From positions 1,968,001 to 2,032,000 of the forward strand of contig NZ_CP072913.1 of the NCBI RefSeq assembly GCF_017968885.1: a stretch of 64,000 bases of DNA, read 5' to 3'. The notes beneath the pieces were generated by a model that did not search any database, was not told the DNA's origin, and worked only from the letters and a program-made list of their open reading frames with translations. Each line of letters begins with the position of its first letter. Positions within the stretch are counted from its first letter, which is position 1. The position numbers were made by a program, and so were the translations under genes. Shown in pieces: positions 7,084-16,900 of this stretch. Source of the DNA: Pseudomonas sp. Tri1. Its GTDB lineage: Bacteria > Pseudomonadota > Gammaproteobacteria > Pseudomonadales > Pseudomonadaceae.

Positions 7084-9400
7084 GTACCCACTGGTCCAGC
7101 AATGCTGCCAGTTCTTCGCGACGGAACGGCTTGGACAAATAGTCATTCATGCCGGCCACCCGGCAGCGCTCGCGTTCTTCCGGCATTGCGTTGGCCGTCA
7201 GTGCGACAATCGGCAAGTCCGACCAGCGCCCGCTGCGGCGGATCTGCCGGCTGGCTTCGTACCCGTCCATCACTGGCATGTTGCAGTCCATCAATACCAG
7301 GTCGAAAACCCGCTGCTCCAACTGATCCAGGGCTTCGACACCGTGGGAAGCGACGCTGACTTCGCAGCCCAGTTTCACCAACATGCCCTTGGCCACCAGT
7401 TGGTTGACCGGATTGTCCTCCACCAGCAATACCCGCCCGCGCTTGGACGGTGCCAGGGTTTCGATCTGTGCGTCATTGATGCTGGTCGTCTCGCTCTGCA
7501 GGGCACGGCGCAAAATCTGATGCAGTGCATGGCGCGCCAGTGGCCGGGCCTGTTGGATCAGGGGCGCGAGGGCGGCGGCTTCTTCGCTGGGCATGAAACT
7601 GCCGTAAGCGGTCACCAGCAGGATCGGGGCGTCGAAGGTTGGCCGCAGGTGGAACAGGCATTCCGGGCAATCGGTGATCAACACATCAGGCTTGAGGCCC
7701 AGCAGGCTGTCATCCACGGAGCGTCTTGAATAGTCCAACCCCCAGTCTGGCAGCAACATGTTCAGCAACTCGGCCAGGCCGCTGCTGCCGGCAGTAATAG
7801 CCACGACGTTGCCGCGCAGGGGTTCGAGCGCTACTGCGGGGGTATGGCACGGCAGGGGCAGGTCGGCGCAGAACTGGCTGCCGAAACCGGCTTCGGAGCT
7901 GATGGTCAGCCGGCCCTGCATGACTTCGCAAAGGTTGTAGGTCAGCGCCAGGCCTAGCCCGGTGCCACCAAACTGGCGAGTAATACCGGCGCCGGCTTGG
8001 GTGAACGGCTGCAAGATTCTCGCTTGAGCCTCCTGGGGGATACCGATGCCTGTGTCACAGACCTCGATACGCACGCCGCCTTCGTAATGGCTCAGTTTCA
8101 CATCGACCCGGCCGAAGCGCGTGAACTTGAGGGCATTGGACAGCAGGTTGCTGACGATCTGGCGTACTCGGGTCGGGTCGCCCAGTACCTGCGCCGGGAA
8201 CCGCGGATCGATCAGGCAGGCCAGTTCGACGCTGGGTGCGGCGTTCTGGGAAAGCAGGTTGGCGGTATCCTCGACCAGCGAGCCGAGGTCGAACGGGATG
8301 CGTTCGAGTTCCAGTTGACCGGCATCGAATTTCGACAGGTCGAGAATGTCGTTAAGCAGCTCGACCAAGACTTTGCCCGAGTCATGGGCAATCGATAGCT
8401 GCTGCTGTTGTTCGGCTGTCAGGGGCCCATCCAGGGACAGTGCGATCATCCCCAGCAAACCGTTGAGCGGCGTACGGATCTCATGGCTCATGTTGGCCAG
8501 GAACGCAGAGCGGGCTTCGGCCATGTCCAGGGCCGTGCGCCGCGCCACTTCCAGTTCTTCGTTGGAATGGCTGAGGCGAGCATTGATCGCCTTGAGTTCA
8601 GCGGTGCGTGACGAGACGATGTTTTCCAGTTGCGCCAGGTATTCGGTGAGGCGATTTTCGGCCGTGCGCCGCTGCTGGATTTCAGTGGAGATATTTTCGA
8701 ACTGCTGGTTGGCGACCGACACCAGTACACCGATTTCATCGGACTGGTGGCCGGAAGGGCATTCCAGGCGATTCTGTTCGCTGCTGCTCGGATCGCGGCT
8801 GCTCAGCTCGCGGATGACCCGCACCAAGGGCTTGGTCAGCATCACGTAGAACAGTGCCAACAGGATACCGGTCAGGATCAGGCTACGGGCAAAACCGTTG
8901 AGCAACGTGACCTCGGCGCGCCGCAGGAAGCGGCTGCCGAACGCGTAGGTATCGACATCCAGGCGCAGCACGCCGAGGGATTCGCCGGGCAGGTGGTCCA
9001 GGTAAAGTCGATCTTCGAACTGACGCTGGGCGCCAAACAGGAAGTCGCTGATGAATCGGTAACTGCTTTGGAGTTCGGGCCGCTTGACGCTGGCCAGCAC
9101 GGTATTGTTGTTGTCGATCAGCTCGGCACCAATGATGGCCGGCGAACGCAACAGGCCCATGGACAGTTCCTGGGCAAGTTCGGCGTCGATGTTGTAGGCA
9201 ATGCGCGAGGCCGGGTTGTGGCTGATTTCCAACAACGAGAGGATTTCACGGTTGATCGAAGCGTCTTCGCTGGCATAATCGATGCCGATCTGCATCAGGC
9301 TGAGCAAGGTGCCCAGCACGAAACCCACCAGGACGGTCAGGCGGGCCTGCTTGTAGGACAGCCGTTGGGTGAATCTGATGTCCATTGAGTGATGAACCAC
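7064..9400 (-). CDS. sagS: Hybrid sensor histidine kinase/response regulator, SagS type
   Basis: The product is about 778 residues. Transmembrane segments lie near residues 23-42 and 178-197 around a periplasmic sensor region. Next come a HAMP-like linker, a coiled coil (about 240-295), a HisKA domain with the phospho-acceptor in FLANMSHEIRTPLNG (near residue 308), an HATPase domain with GIGIPQ and FGGTGLGLA, a degenerate receiver-like stretch, and a true receiver (about 660-770; DLVLMDCNMPVMDGYE). The layout and the place beside ospR match PA2824 (SagS), which switches P. aeruginosa between motile and attached growth through HptB and BfiSR. That role is transferred by homology. The start is a GTG with AGGGA upstream; an ATG at 9385 is the alternative. 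Confidence 0.85.
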   Translation of the reverse strand: MVHHSMDIRFTQRLSYKQARLTVLVGFVLGTLLSLMQIGIDYASEDASINREILSLLEISHNPASRIAYNIDAELAQELSMGLLRSPAIIGAELIDNNNTVLASVKRPELQSSYRFISDFLFGAQRQFEDRLYLDHLPGESLGVLRLDVDTYAFGSRFLRRAEVTLLNGFARSLILTGILLALFYVMLTKPLVRVIRELSSRDPSSSEQNRLECPSGHQSDEIGVLVSVANQQFENISTEIQQRRTAENRLTEYLAQLENIVSSRTAELKAINARLSHSNEELEVARRTALDMAEARSAFLANMSHEIRTPLNGLLGMIALSLDGPLTAEQQQQLSIAHDSGKVLVELLNDILDLSKFDAGQLELERIPFDLGSLVEDTANLLSQNAAPSVELACLIDPRFPAQVLGDPTRVRQIVSNLLSNALKFTRFGRVDVKLSHYEGGVRIEVCDTGIGIPQEAQARILQPFTQAGAGITRQFGGTGLGLALTYNLCEVMQGRLTISSEAGFGSQFCADLPLPCHTPAVALEPLRGNVVAITAGSSGLAELLNMLLPDWGLDYSRRSVDDSLLGLKPDVLITDCPECLFHLRPTFDAPILLVTAYGSFMPSEEAAALAPLIQQARPLARHALHQILRRALQSETTSINDAQIETLAPSKRGRVLLVEDNPVNQLVAKGMLVKLGCEVSVASHGVEALDQLEQRVFDLVLMDCNMPVMDGYEASRQIRRSGRWSDLPIVALTANAMPEERERCRVAGMNDYLSKPFRREELAALLDQWVPTTSAL

Positions 9401-9548
9401 TTACGTTTCCCTTCGCCGGTCAAGCATAGCTGATCATCTCTGAATACCGGTGCAACCGGTTTGTGTCGTGTGGGGTAGACCCGCCATTGGATACGGCGTT
9501 TCGTTGCTGTAGCGCCATCATTACTGTGAACCTGCCCGAGGAGAAGAC

Positions 9549-10439
9549 GTGGACTCGCGATTGAATGCTTTTCTTGAGCGTGCCGATGCGGTGCTGGCCC
9601 GGATCGAGCCTCTGTTGCCGGCTCTGCGGCCGGACATCGATTGGACCCAGACCCTGGCCGCCCGCTGGCAACGTGACGGGCGCAGCGGTTATTTGCTGCC
9701 GCTGCAGGTCAGCCTCGACATGCGCCTGTCGGACCTGATTGGCGTGGACCGCCAGGTCGAACAATTGGAGCGTAATACCCGCCAGTTCATCGACGGCATG
9801 CCCGCCAACCATGCGCTGCTCTGGGGTTCGCGTGGCACCGGCAAGTCGTCCCTGGTGCGGGCCTTGCTGGCCGAACATGCCCGGCATGGCCTGCGGCTGA
9901 TCGAGATCGAGCGCGATCACCTGGCGGATCTGCCCCGGGTGGTCGAGCAGGTCGCGAAACTGCCGCAACGCTTCGTGGTGTTCTGCGATGACTTGTCGTT
10001 CGAGTCCGGTGAAGGTGATTACCGCGTGCTCAAAAGCGTGTTGGACGGTTCCCTCGAACAGGCGCCGGACAACGTGCTGTTGTATGCCACCTCCAACCGC
10101 CGCCATCTGGTCCCGGAAAAGGAAAGCGACAACGAGAACTGGAAACGGGTGGACGGCGAGCTTCATCCCAGCGAAGCGGTGGAGGACAAGATTGCCTTGT
10201 CCGACCGCTTCGGCTTGTGGCTGTCGTTCTATCCGTTTACCCAGGAGCATTTCCTCAACGTGGTGGAGCACTGGATTGGTGAGCTGGCGGCCAAGGCTGG
10301 CCTGGCCTGGCAGCGCGACGAGGCGCTGGACATCCAGGCGGTGCGCTGGGCCACCGGACGGGGCAACCGCAACGGGCGTTGCGCTTATCAGTTTGCCCGT
10401 TATTGGGTAGGCCTGAAACTGTTGGAGGAAAAGGCATGA
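9549..10439 (+). CDS. DUF815 family AAA-type ATPase
   Basis: The 296-residue cytosolic ATPase has a Walker A motif, GSRGTGKSS (residues 92-100), a Walker B-like FVVFCDDLSFE (about 144-154) and a sensor-like ATSNRR (about 179). It uses a GTG start with GAGGAGAA upstream. DUF815 proteins are conserved in many bacteria and have no settled function; the fold suggests a small remodelling ATPase. The stop overlaps the ATG of the next gene (ATGA), so the two are translationally coupled and may act together. The partner is a free methionine sulfoxide reductase, which is a hint of a link to oxidative damage but no more than that. Confidence 0.82.
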   Translation: MDSRLNAFLERADAVLARIEPLLPALRPDIDWTQTLAARWQRDGRSGYLLPLQVSLDMRLSDLIGVDRQVEQLERNTRQFIDGMPANHALLWGSRGTGKSSLVRALLAEHARHGLRLIEIERDHLADLPRVVEQVAKLPQRFVVFCDDLSFESGEGDYRVLKSVLDGSLEQAPDNVLLYATSNRRHLVPEKESDNENWKRVDGELHPSEAVEDKIALSDRFGLWLSFYPFTQEHFLNVVEHWIGELAAKAGLAWQRDEALDIQAVRWATGRGNRNGRCAYQFARYWVGLKLLEEKA

Positions 10440-10918
10440 TCGATTTGAAGAGTACCGGCGAAGGCCTCGATGGCTACGGTTTGTTATCGGCACAGCTTGA
10501 GTCCTTGCTGGCCGATGAGCGTGATTTCATTGCCAATGCCGCGCAGTTCTCGGCCTTCCTGTTCAGTCAGCTGGATGATCTGAATTGGGCCGGTTTCTAC
10601 CTCAATCGCAACGAAGAACTGGTGCTGGGGCCGTTTCAGGGCCAGATCGCCTGTGTGCGGATTCCTTTCGGTCGTGGTGTCTGCGGCACCGCTGCGCAGA
10701 CCCGCCAGACCCAGCGCGTCGAAGATGTGCATGCCTTCGCAGGCCATATTGCCTGCGACAGCGCGTCGAACAGCGAGTTGGTGGTGCCGCTGGTCAAGGA
10801 CGGGCGCCTGATCGGCGTGCTTGACCTGGACAGCCCGAAACTGGCGCGCTTCACCGAGCATGATCAGGCCGGCATTGAACAGTTGGCCGCGATTTTCCTG
10901 CGCCTGAGCGATTGCTGA
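10436..10918 (+). CDS. Free methionine-(R)-sulfoxide reductase, GAF-domain type (fRMsr)
   Basis: This 160-residue single GAF-domain protein closely resembles E. coli YebR. The three family cysteines are present in IACVRIPFGRGVCG and GHIACDSASNSE, together with the acidic substrate-binding residues. The enzyme reduces free, not protein-bound, methionine-R-sulfoxide. The start is fixed by the ATGA overlap with the upstream ATPase gene and GGAGGAAAAGG upstream. With msrB and the peroxidase nearby, the first 11 kb holds three cysteine-based repair enzymes. It ends back to back with the HD-GYP gene, with no space for a shared terminator. Confidence 0.9.
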   Translation: MIDLKSTGEGLDGYGLLSAQLESLLADERDFIANAAQFSAFLFSQLDDLNWAGFYLNRNEELVLGPFQGQIACVRIPFGRGVCGTAAQTRQTQRVEDVHAFAGHIACDSASNSELVVPLVKDGRLIGVLDLDSPKLARFTEHDQAGIEQLAAIFLRLSDC

Positions 10919-13867
10919 TCATGCCTTCAGTCCCGCTTTGACCAGCAGGCTGTCCGGGTCGACGTCGTCGATCTGGTGCGGGTCGAGGAACTGGCTGGCG
11001 TAATCGAGATAGACCTGCGCTTGGATGAACAACCCGAACAGCTCGGGATCGATGTGGGCGTCACGGCACATGGTGGCCATGATGCCCAGGGCTTCGCTGA
11101 GTTTCTTCGCTTTCTTGTAGGGACGGTCGGCCGCCGTCAGCGCTTCGAAAATATCTGCAATCGCCATCATGCGTGCCGGCAGGCTCATCTCCTCGCGTTT
11201 GAGGCGCTTGGGGTAGCCGCTGCCATCCATCTTCTCGTGATGACCGCCGGCGATCTCCGCCACATTCTCCAGATGGCTGGGGAAGGGCAACTGGCTGAGC
11301 ATCAGGATGGTTTGCACCATGTGATGATTGATGACATAGCGCTCCTCGCGGGTCAGCGTGCCTCGCTTGATGCTGAGGTTATAGAGTTCGCCCCGGTTGT
11401 ATTTCCACAGCGGCACGTCGAGTTGGAAGCCCCAGGGGTTGTCCGCCGGAATCAGTTCGGCTTCGTGGCGCTCCAGCAGATGCTCGGGTTTGTCCGCCAA
11501 CAACATTTCGGTGACCGGCAGGGTGGGCCTGGGCGTGCGCGCCTGGCGCCGGTTTTCCTCCCAGGACACCCCCAGGCGATCATCGAGGGTTCGGGTCCAT
11601 GGGCGACGGGCGATGTGTTGCAAGCGCTGCAGGTCGGCGTCGGCCATGGTTTCGGAGCCCAGATTGCAGCGGGCGACAAAAGCAAAGTCGTCATCCAGGC
11701 TAGCCAGTGCCGCGTCGCGCCGCTGGGCCAAGACTGACGGCTCGCCACCCGTCGCGGTGGCCTGCCAGTACTCGACCCAGGTGTCGCGCTTGAGCACCTC
11801 GAAACGGGTGCGGATCTCGTGGATCCGGTCGTTCAGGGTTTCCAGTTTGGTGGCTTTATCCACGACATATTCGGGCGTGGTGACCTTGCCACAATCGTGC
11901 AACCAGGCGGCGATGTGCAGCGCTTCCCATTCATCCTCCGTCGGCCGGTAGGCTTGGAACGCTGGCGCCTGGCTGGCAGCGGCGGCCTGGGCGAGCATCA
12001 GCGTCAAGGCTGGCACCCGCTGGCAATGGCCTCCGGTGTAGGGGCTCTTGGCATCGATCGCGCCGGCCAGCAATTGGATGAATGAATCGAGCAATTGCTT
12101 TTGCCTGGCTTGCAGGCGCTGGCCTTCAATGCTCACGGTGGCGGCACCGGACACGGCCTGCAGGAAGGCGATGCGGTCCGGTTGCAGCTTTTCCAGATCG
12201 GCTTCGGTGCCGCTGTCGGTAATCAGTAGTACCAATACGCCGACGGTTTCCTGATGACGATTGCGCAGGCGGATACCGATCAGGTGAACTCGCGGAGAAT
12301 CCAGGGCCAGCAGGACACTGCGCAGGTCGCCGGCCTGCTCGAAGCCCAGGGAGGTCACGAGGTTTTCTGAAACGGTCAGTTGCTGGAGCCAGGGCGGACT
12401 GTCGTCAGCGTCAAGCGCATAACTTTTCAGCTCGAAGGCCTGGAGGTCGCGAGGCGTTCCATCGATCACCAGCCCGTACGGCTTGACCCGATCTTCGTCG
12501 TTTTCCCGCAGGTAGATCAAGCCGGCCTGGGCCTGGCCGATTTTTACAGTCTCGAACAGCACTCGCTCCAGCAAGGGGGCAAAGCGGGTTTCGGCGCGCA
12601 GGCTTGCAGTGATTTCAAAGAAACTCGCCAAGGTGTCTTTCATTCGAGCCATCGAGAGGCTCAACTGATCGACCTCCAGCACGGGGGAGCGACGCGACAC
12701 CGGGTAGTTGAAATCAAAGCTGCGAATGGCATCGGCCTCCTGCACCAGCTCGCGCAGGGGTTTGACCAGGATCCTTGAGGTCAGCCAACCCAGGGGCAGG
12801 CACAGCAGCAAGGTGGTGAGGGTAACGAGCGCGCCTTGCCAGCGCATGCGATAGGCATCGGCCAGCAACTCATCTTCAGGAACCAGCAGTGCCAACTCCA
12901 GGCCCTGCGGCCCACCCTCCTGCATGTGGCTGCGAGAAACGATCCACTGGCGCCCGGCGGCCGTCAGGCGTGGGGTATCTGCGTTGTTGTCGAGCGCGGC
13001 GGCGATCGCCGGGCTGAGGTCGCGGGCCTTGATCAGGCGTGCCGACTCGCTGTCGGCAATCAGCCGGTCGCTGTCGGGATAGCCCACTGCATTGCCTTGG
13101 GGGTCGAGCAATACGATCTCGGTGTCGGCGGTCACTTTGTGTTTGGCCAGGGTCTGGGACAGCGCCGCCAGGGTCAGGTCGGCACCGATGACCGCATGCT
13201 CACCGCTGCGCCGGGCCAGGGTGGTACCGATATGACGGGTGGAAAAAAATGCGTAGGGTTCGGTGGTGATCTGGCCTGCGCTGTCCAAAGCACTGCGAAA
13301 CCAGGCGCGACTGCGCGGATCGTAGGTTTCGTCGGCGATGTCCTGGCGGGCGATGAGCACCAGAGCCTCGTCGTAAAACAACGACTGGGAGATAACCGGG
13401 CCTTGGTTGTTCGCTCGTTCCACGGTCCAGACCTGATAGGCCGCATTGGCCGGCGCCTTCAGGATGGCTTTCAGGGCCGCCGTGCGCAGTGGCCGGACCA
13501 TCAGAAAGTCGCCGTTGCTGTCGCCCAGGTACAGCGACGCCAGGTTCGGGTTGTCCCGCAGCGCCTGGCTGAAAGGGGGGAGCAGGGCCATGCGCCCGGC
13601 CATCTGGGGCTTGCGTGTTGCCGGGTAGTCGGCCAGCAGGCCCAGCAGGTGGCGGATCGGTTCGTAGGTGTCGTACAAATCCAGGCGCACATCCTGTTCA
13701 ATCCGGTTGAACAGCTTTTCACTGCTGGACAGGATGATTTGCGTGGTTTGTTGGTAGTTGAAAATGCCCAGTACCACCCCGGTCAGCAACAGAAGCAGGG
13801 TAAACATCATGCTGATGTGGACGTGCAGGGGAAACCGGCGTTTTTCCGGAGGCGGTGCGCTGGGCAT
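10919..13867 (-). CDS. Membrane-bound HD-GYP domain sensor protein, putative c-di-GMP phosphodiesterase
   Basis: The 982-residue protein has a transmembrane segment near residues 18-38, a long periplasmic Cache-like sensor, a second segment near 345-365, then HAMP, a GAF-like region (about 430-590) and a C-terminal HD-GYP domain. Metal and catalytic motifs are visible: GGHCQRVP, HDCGK near residue 657, GTLTREERYVINHH, and HHEKMDGSGYP near 875. HDCGK and HHE lie about 215 residues apart, much more than in RpfG-type enzymes, so the domain carries a large insertion. HD-GYP proteins hydrolyse c-di-GMP; activity here is inferred. The ATG at 13867 has GGAG 8 bases upstream; a GTG 3 codons earlier overlaps that site. 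Confidence 0.85.
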   Translation of the reverse strand: MPSAPPPEKRRFPLHVHISMMFTLLLLLTGVVLGIFNYQQTTQIILSSSEKLFNRIEQDVRLDLYDTYEPIRHLLGLLADYPATRKPQMAGRMALLPPFSQALRDNPNLASLYLGDSNGDFLMVRPLRTAALKAILKAPANAAYQVWTVERANNQGPVISQSLFYDEALVLIARQDIADETYDPRSRAWFRSALDSAGQITTEPYAFFSTRHIGTTLARRSGEHAVIGADLTLAALSQTLAKHKVTADTEIVLLDPQGNAVGYPDSDRLIADSESARLIKARDLSPAIAAALDNNADTPRLTAAGRQWIVSRSHMQEGGPQGLELALLVPEDELLADAYRMRWQGALVTLTTLLLCLPLGWLTSRILVKPLRELVQEADAIRSFDFNYPVSRRSPVLEVDQLSLSMARMKDTLASFFEITASLRAETRFAPLLERVLFETVKIGQAQAGLIYLRENDEDRVKPYGLVIDGTPRDLQAFELKSYALDADDSPPWLQQLTVSENLVTSLGFEQAGDLRSVLLALDSPRVHLIGIRLRNRHQETVGVLVLLITDSGTEADLEKLQPDRIAFLQAVSGAATVSIEGQRLQARQKQLLDSFIQLLAGAIDAKSPYTGGHCQRVPALTLMLAQAAAASQAPAFQAYRPTEDEWEALHIAAWLHDCGKVTTPEYVVDKATKLETLNDRIHEIRTRFEVLKRDTWVEYWQATATGGEPSVLAQRRDAALASLDDDFAFVARCNLGSETMADADLQRLQHIARRPWTRTLDDRLGVSWEENRRQARTPRPTLPVTEMLLADKPEHLLERHEAELIPADNPWGFQLDVPLWKYNRGELYNLSIKRGTLTREERYVINHHMVQTILMLSQLPFPSHLENVAEIAGGHHEKMDGSGYPKRLKREEMSLPARMMAIADIFEALTAADRPYKKAKKLSEALGIMATMCRDAHIDPELFGLFIQAQVYLDYASQFLDPHQIDDVDPDSLLVKAGLKA

Positions 13868-13888
13868 TGCAGTCACTCCAAGTGATAG

Positions 13889-13943
13889 GGGGCGTTCTCA
13901 ATCAGTTTTCCGGTGCGTTGAGGCAACTGATTGAGAACGCCCC
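13889..13943. repeat. 19-bp perfect inverted repeat
   Basis: Arms 13889-13907 and 13925-13943 (GGGGCGTTCTCAATCAGTT and its exact complement) flank a 17-base spacer between rocS2 and the HD-GYP gene. It is not a member of either REP family and has no T-tract. It may be an operator, an attenuator or a terminator-like structure. Confidence 0.8.
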
Positions 13944-13983
13944 TGATACGCACTGCTGAGCGAACAGCATAGTAAACGCTGGA

Positions 13984-16900
13984 TTATTTTGCCTTGGCGA
14001 TCTCTGTTTCCAGGGCCCGCTCCAGTTCCGTCATGGCTTGATCGAGGGCCTCGGCGCATTCGCTCGTTCGCTCAGGCGCCTGTGCGTGATGACACGCTTG
14101 TTCCAGTGCCTCACAGCGCTGGATCAACGAGCTCGCCTGCACAATTCGGGCGACGCCTTTTATTTTATGCGCCGCTTCGATCAATGCCTGCCGGTTGCCG
14201 CTGCGGGCGATGCCAAGCAGTTCTTGGCGGTCCGAACGGTTGCTGCTGAGTAACTCGGCCAGCAGGCGTCGTGTGGAGTGTGGGTCACCGCCGGTCAAGG
14301 CCTTTAGGCTCAGTACATTGAAGACACGTGGTCGGTTGATGGGTTTGACCGTCCTCATCCATTGGCTCAGGGCGCTCAGGCTGATCGGTTTGAACAGGCA
14401 GTCGTCCATGCCGGCGTCCAGGCAGCGTTGTTTTTCCTCGGGCTGCGCATTGGCGGTAAACCCCAGGATGGTGCAGGGCGGCAGTTGTTGTTCGGACTCT
14501 CGTTGCCGAATCGACCTGGCCAGTTGATAACCGCTCATGATGGGCATGTTGCAATCGGCGATCACCAGGTCGAAATGCCCTTCATGCCAGGTCTCGAGCC
14601 CTTGTGCGCCATCGAGGGCCACCTGATAGTGATGGCCCAGATATTCCAGCTGTTGTGACATCAACAAACGATTGGCCGGATGATCGTCCACGACCAGGAC
14701 GTTCAGCGCGGTAGCGGCCGTGTCGATCTGCGGTTCGGCGGGCGCGATAGCCATTGTCGGGGGCAGGACGGTCAGTTGCAGGCCGACCTGGACTTGCGTG
14801 CCAGTGCCCGGCTGGCTGCTCATATGCAGGCTGCCGCCCATCATCTGGCACAGGTTGCGACTGATCACCAGCCCCAGCCCGGCACCCTTGCGGGCCATCC
14901 GGCCGGTATTGTCGACCTGGGCAAAGGGTTCGAACAGACGTTGCAGGTCCGTCGGGCTGATGCCAATGCCGCTGTCACTGACCTCCAGTTGCATGTGCAC
15001 GACGTTGTCCTGGGCGGTGCGTGACAGGTGCACCTTGATTTGTACCCGGCCTTGTTCGGTGAATTTGAGGGCGTTGCTGATCAGGTTCGAGAGCACCTGT
15101 TTGAATCGCAAGGGGTCAATCAATACGTCCGGGTTGCCTTCGCAAGGGTCAAACTGCAGCGACAGCCCCAGGTTTTTCTGTCGGGCCAAGCCTTCGAAAA
15201 CTCGTATGACCGATTGCAGCATGGCCCTGAGATTGACTCGCTCGGGCGCCAGGCTCAGATGACCTGATTCGATCCGCGCGATGTCCAGGATATCGCCTAT
15301 CAGTTCCAGCATGCCGGAGGCCGACTCGTACGCGACTTCTATGGCCGAGCGGTCCAAATGCCCCTTTTCGGCATGTTTCAAGGCCAGTTCCAGCATGCCG
15401 ATCACGGCGTTCATGGGGGTACGGATTTCATGGCTCATGGTCGCCAGGAACGTGCTTTTGGCCCGGTTCGCGTCATCAGCCTGTTTCTTGGAAGCACGCA
15501 GCTCCTCGAAGAGCTGGCGCCGCTCGCTGATGTCGATCCAGCCGCCAATGATGCCTTGCACTTCTGCGGTGGAGTTACGGTAGGGGAGGATCCAGTGATA
15601 GATCGTCAGCTTTTTGTCTCCAATGTGCAGCGGCCGGTCCACGATCAGGGCGGTGCCTTCGGCCATGACGCGCTGATAGTCCGCCTGGTACTCCTGCGCT
15701 TCGAAAGCATTGCTCATGGACCCGGGCATGACATTCTTGCCGATGACGTCTTCGCGTTTGGCCCCGAACGTTTCCAGGTAGCTGTCGTTGCAGCTTTGCA
15801 GGAAGCCGTGGCGATCTCTCACGTAAATGGGGTGAGGGGTGCCGTTGAGCAGCGAGTGCATGAACTCGAGCTGGTCGTTGAGGGCCAGTTCGGCCCGTTG
15901 CCGTTGTCTGATCTGGCGCTGCATGTAGGCATTCCATGCCAGAGAAAGCAGCAGCAACAGGCCGACGCCTGCGACGATCTGGAAGAACAGGCGGTTATAG
16001 GTGCGCCAGGTGTATTGCGATGCCGAGACGTAGCCGCGCCATCGGTTGTTGATGACGCCCAGCTCGTCGGGGTCGATGCTGGTCAAGGCCTTGTCGAGAA
16101 TGGAGTTCAGCTCGATGGCATTTTTCCCGGTGGCCAGTGAGAACATGGCCTGCTGAGTGCCGACGGTGCTGCTGATTTGCAAGGTGTCGCGCAGCGAGTG
16201 AGACGAGATGAAATAGTTGGCCATGACCAGGGAATGCACGCTGCCGTCGACCTGGCCCTGGGCGAGCATTTCAATGGCATGGGAGGCGTCGATGGTTTCG
16301 ATTATCTTGAGGCTCGGGTACTGGTTGCGCAGCCATTCGATGACCGGATTGCCCTTGGCGATCGCCAGGCTCCGGGCCCCGAACTGGTCGAGTGTCGCCG
16401 GTGTATCGGATTGCCTGCGGGTCAGCAGCACAAACGAGCTGTCGATGTAGGGACGGCTGAATTTAAGTTGTTGCTGGCGTTTGCTGCTCGGCAAAAGTGC
16501 AGCGATCATGTCGGCTTCACCATTCAGCACGGCGGCAATCATTTCGCTGTCGTTCTGGCGCCGCTGGATGTCCAGGCGCAAGCCGGTATGCAGCCGGATC
16601 AGCTCCAGCAGGTCGGCGCTGATTCCGCGCAAATCACCGTCCGAATCAAAGAACGTGAAGGGGGCCGCCGTTTCGTTCACGGCCACCCGAACCACCGGGT
16701 GCCTGGCCAGCCAGCGTTCCTCCCGTTCAGTCAGTTGTATTTTGTGCTCCGTGAGGAACAGGTCGCTGCCCGCGCTCCAGCGCTTGAAGATGGCCGCTTG
16801 CTCGGCGACGGAAATCTGGTTCAGCGTGGCGTTGATGATTTCCAACAACCGGGTGTCGTCGCGCCGCACTGCGAAACCGAACCCGTAGGACTCATGTTTC

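Noticed and set aside
9420..10493. Minus-strand 357-codon frame opposite the DUF815 gene
   Set aside because: Antisense shadow; His/Gln-rich with no domain.
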